DNA from: CAYFJO01 sp964343305
GTDB taxonomy: Bacteria > Planctomycetota > Planctomycetia > Pirellulales > Pirellulaceae
Length of the DNA stretch: 14,371 bases
Reading direction: 5' to 3'
Assembly: GCA_964343305.1 (NCBI GenBank)
Contig: CAYFJO010000279.1
Coordinates: 1 to 14,371, forward strand
Part shown: piece by piece, positions 14,371 to 14,371 of the stretch
Numbering within the stretch: the first letter of the stretch is position 1
How the letters are laid out: each line of letters starts with the position of its first letter
Translations under genes and position numbers: made by a program
The notes under the pieces: generated by a model
Told to the model about the DNA's origin: nothing
Seen by the model: only the letters and a program-made list of their open reading frames with translations
The model's database searches: none

Positions 14371-14371
14371 C

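Larger units (their letters stand above)
14067..14371. other. Non-coding right edge rich in inverted repeats
   Basis: No credible gene is present. The stretch holds a small hairpin just after the HD gene (14081-14097) and a MITE/REP-like inverted-repeat structure (14190-14370). A short open frame running through the palindrome is most likely fortuitous. Confidence 0.6.

Overview
The window looks like a chromosome segment from a planctomycete, most likely of the Pirellulaceae/Pirellulales type. The evidence is the gene families: a DUF1501 protein, a DUF1549/DUF1553 protein (Pfam PSCyt2/PSD1), a planctomycete-type cytochrome c fused to WD40 repeats, a PPC-domain surface protein and a DUF6807 ('PmoA') protein, with csrA beside a small lineage-type hypothetical gene. 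Base composition is moderate GC. I see no phage, plasmid, CRISPR, rRNA or tRNA signal.

Layout. About 9.4 kb on the left is one minus-strand gene cluster, read from right to left: a Tat-exported DUF1501 protein (8124-9431), a secreted PPC-domain protein (5563-8040), a secreted DUF1549/DUF1553 protein with two heme-type motifs (3030-5465), and a secreted cytochrome c-WD40-coiled-coil protein (121-2859). A near-consensus sigma-70-type promoter lies at 9623-9651, about 185 nt before the first gene. All three gaps inside the cluster (83, 97 and 170 bp) hold a short stem-loop. Upstream comes a small minus-strand unit of a conserved hypothetical gene (10085-10381) and csrA (9832-10029), closed by a clear intrinsic terminator (9754-9788). 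Next is a monocistronic DUF6807 gene (10672-11619, minus) with its own terminator (10577-10607). On the plus strand follow a D-2-hydroxyacid dehydrogenase (11919-12881) and a nucleotidyltransferase-HD protein (12963-14066). The right end is non-coding and rich in inverted repeats.

How the genes fit together. The four-gene cluster encodes only exported proteins. It carries three heme-attachment-type motifs in two proteins, a propeller, a long coiled coil, PPC beta-sandwiches and Ig-like domains, so a cell-envelope assembly is the natural reading. Its biochemical role is unknown for these families. The leader of this operon carries an ANGGA motif in the loop of a small hairpin and a second ANGGA over the Shine-Dalgarno of the first gene, and csrA is the adjacent upstream gene, so CsrA control is a reasonable but untested idea.

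The most unusual non-coding structures are (i) a 24-nt-arm inverted repeat ending 12 nt before the dehydrogenase start codon and (ii) a roughly 180-bp MITE-like or REP-like structure at 14190-14370, with 21-nt imperfect terminal inverted repeats around a perfect 26-nt-arm palindrome.
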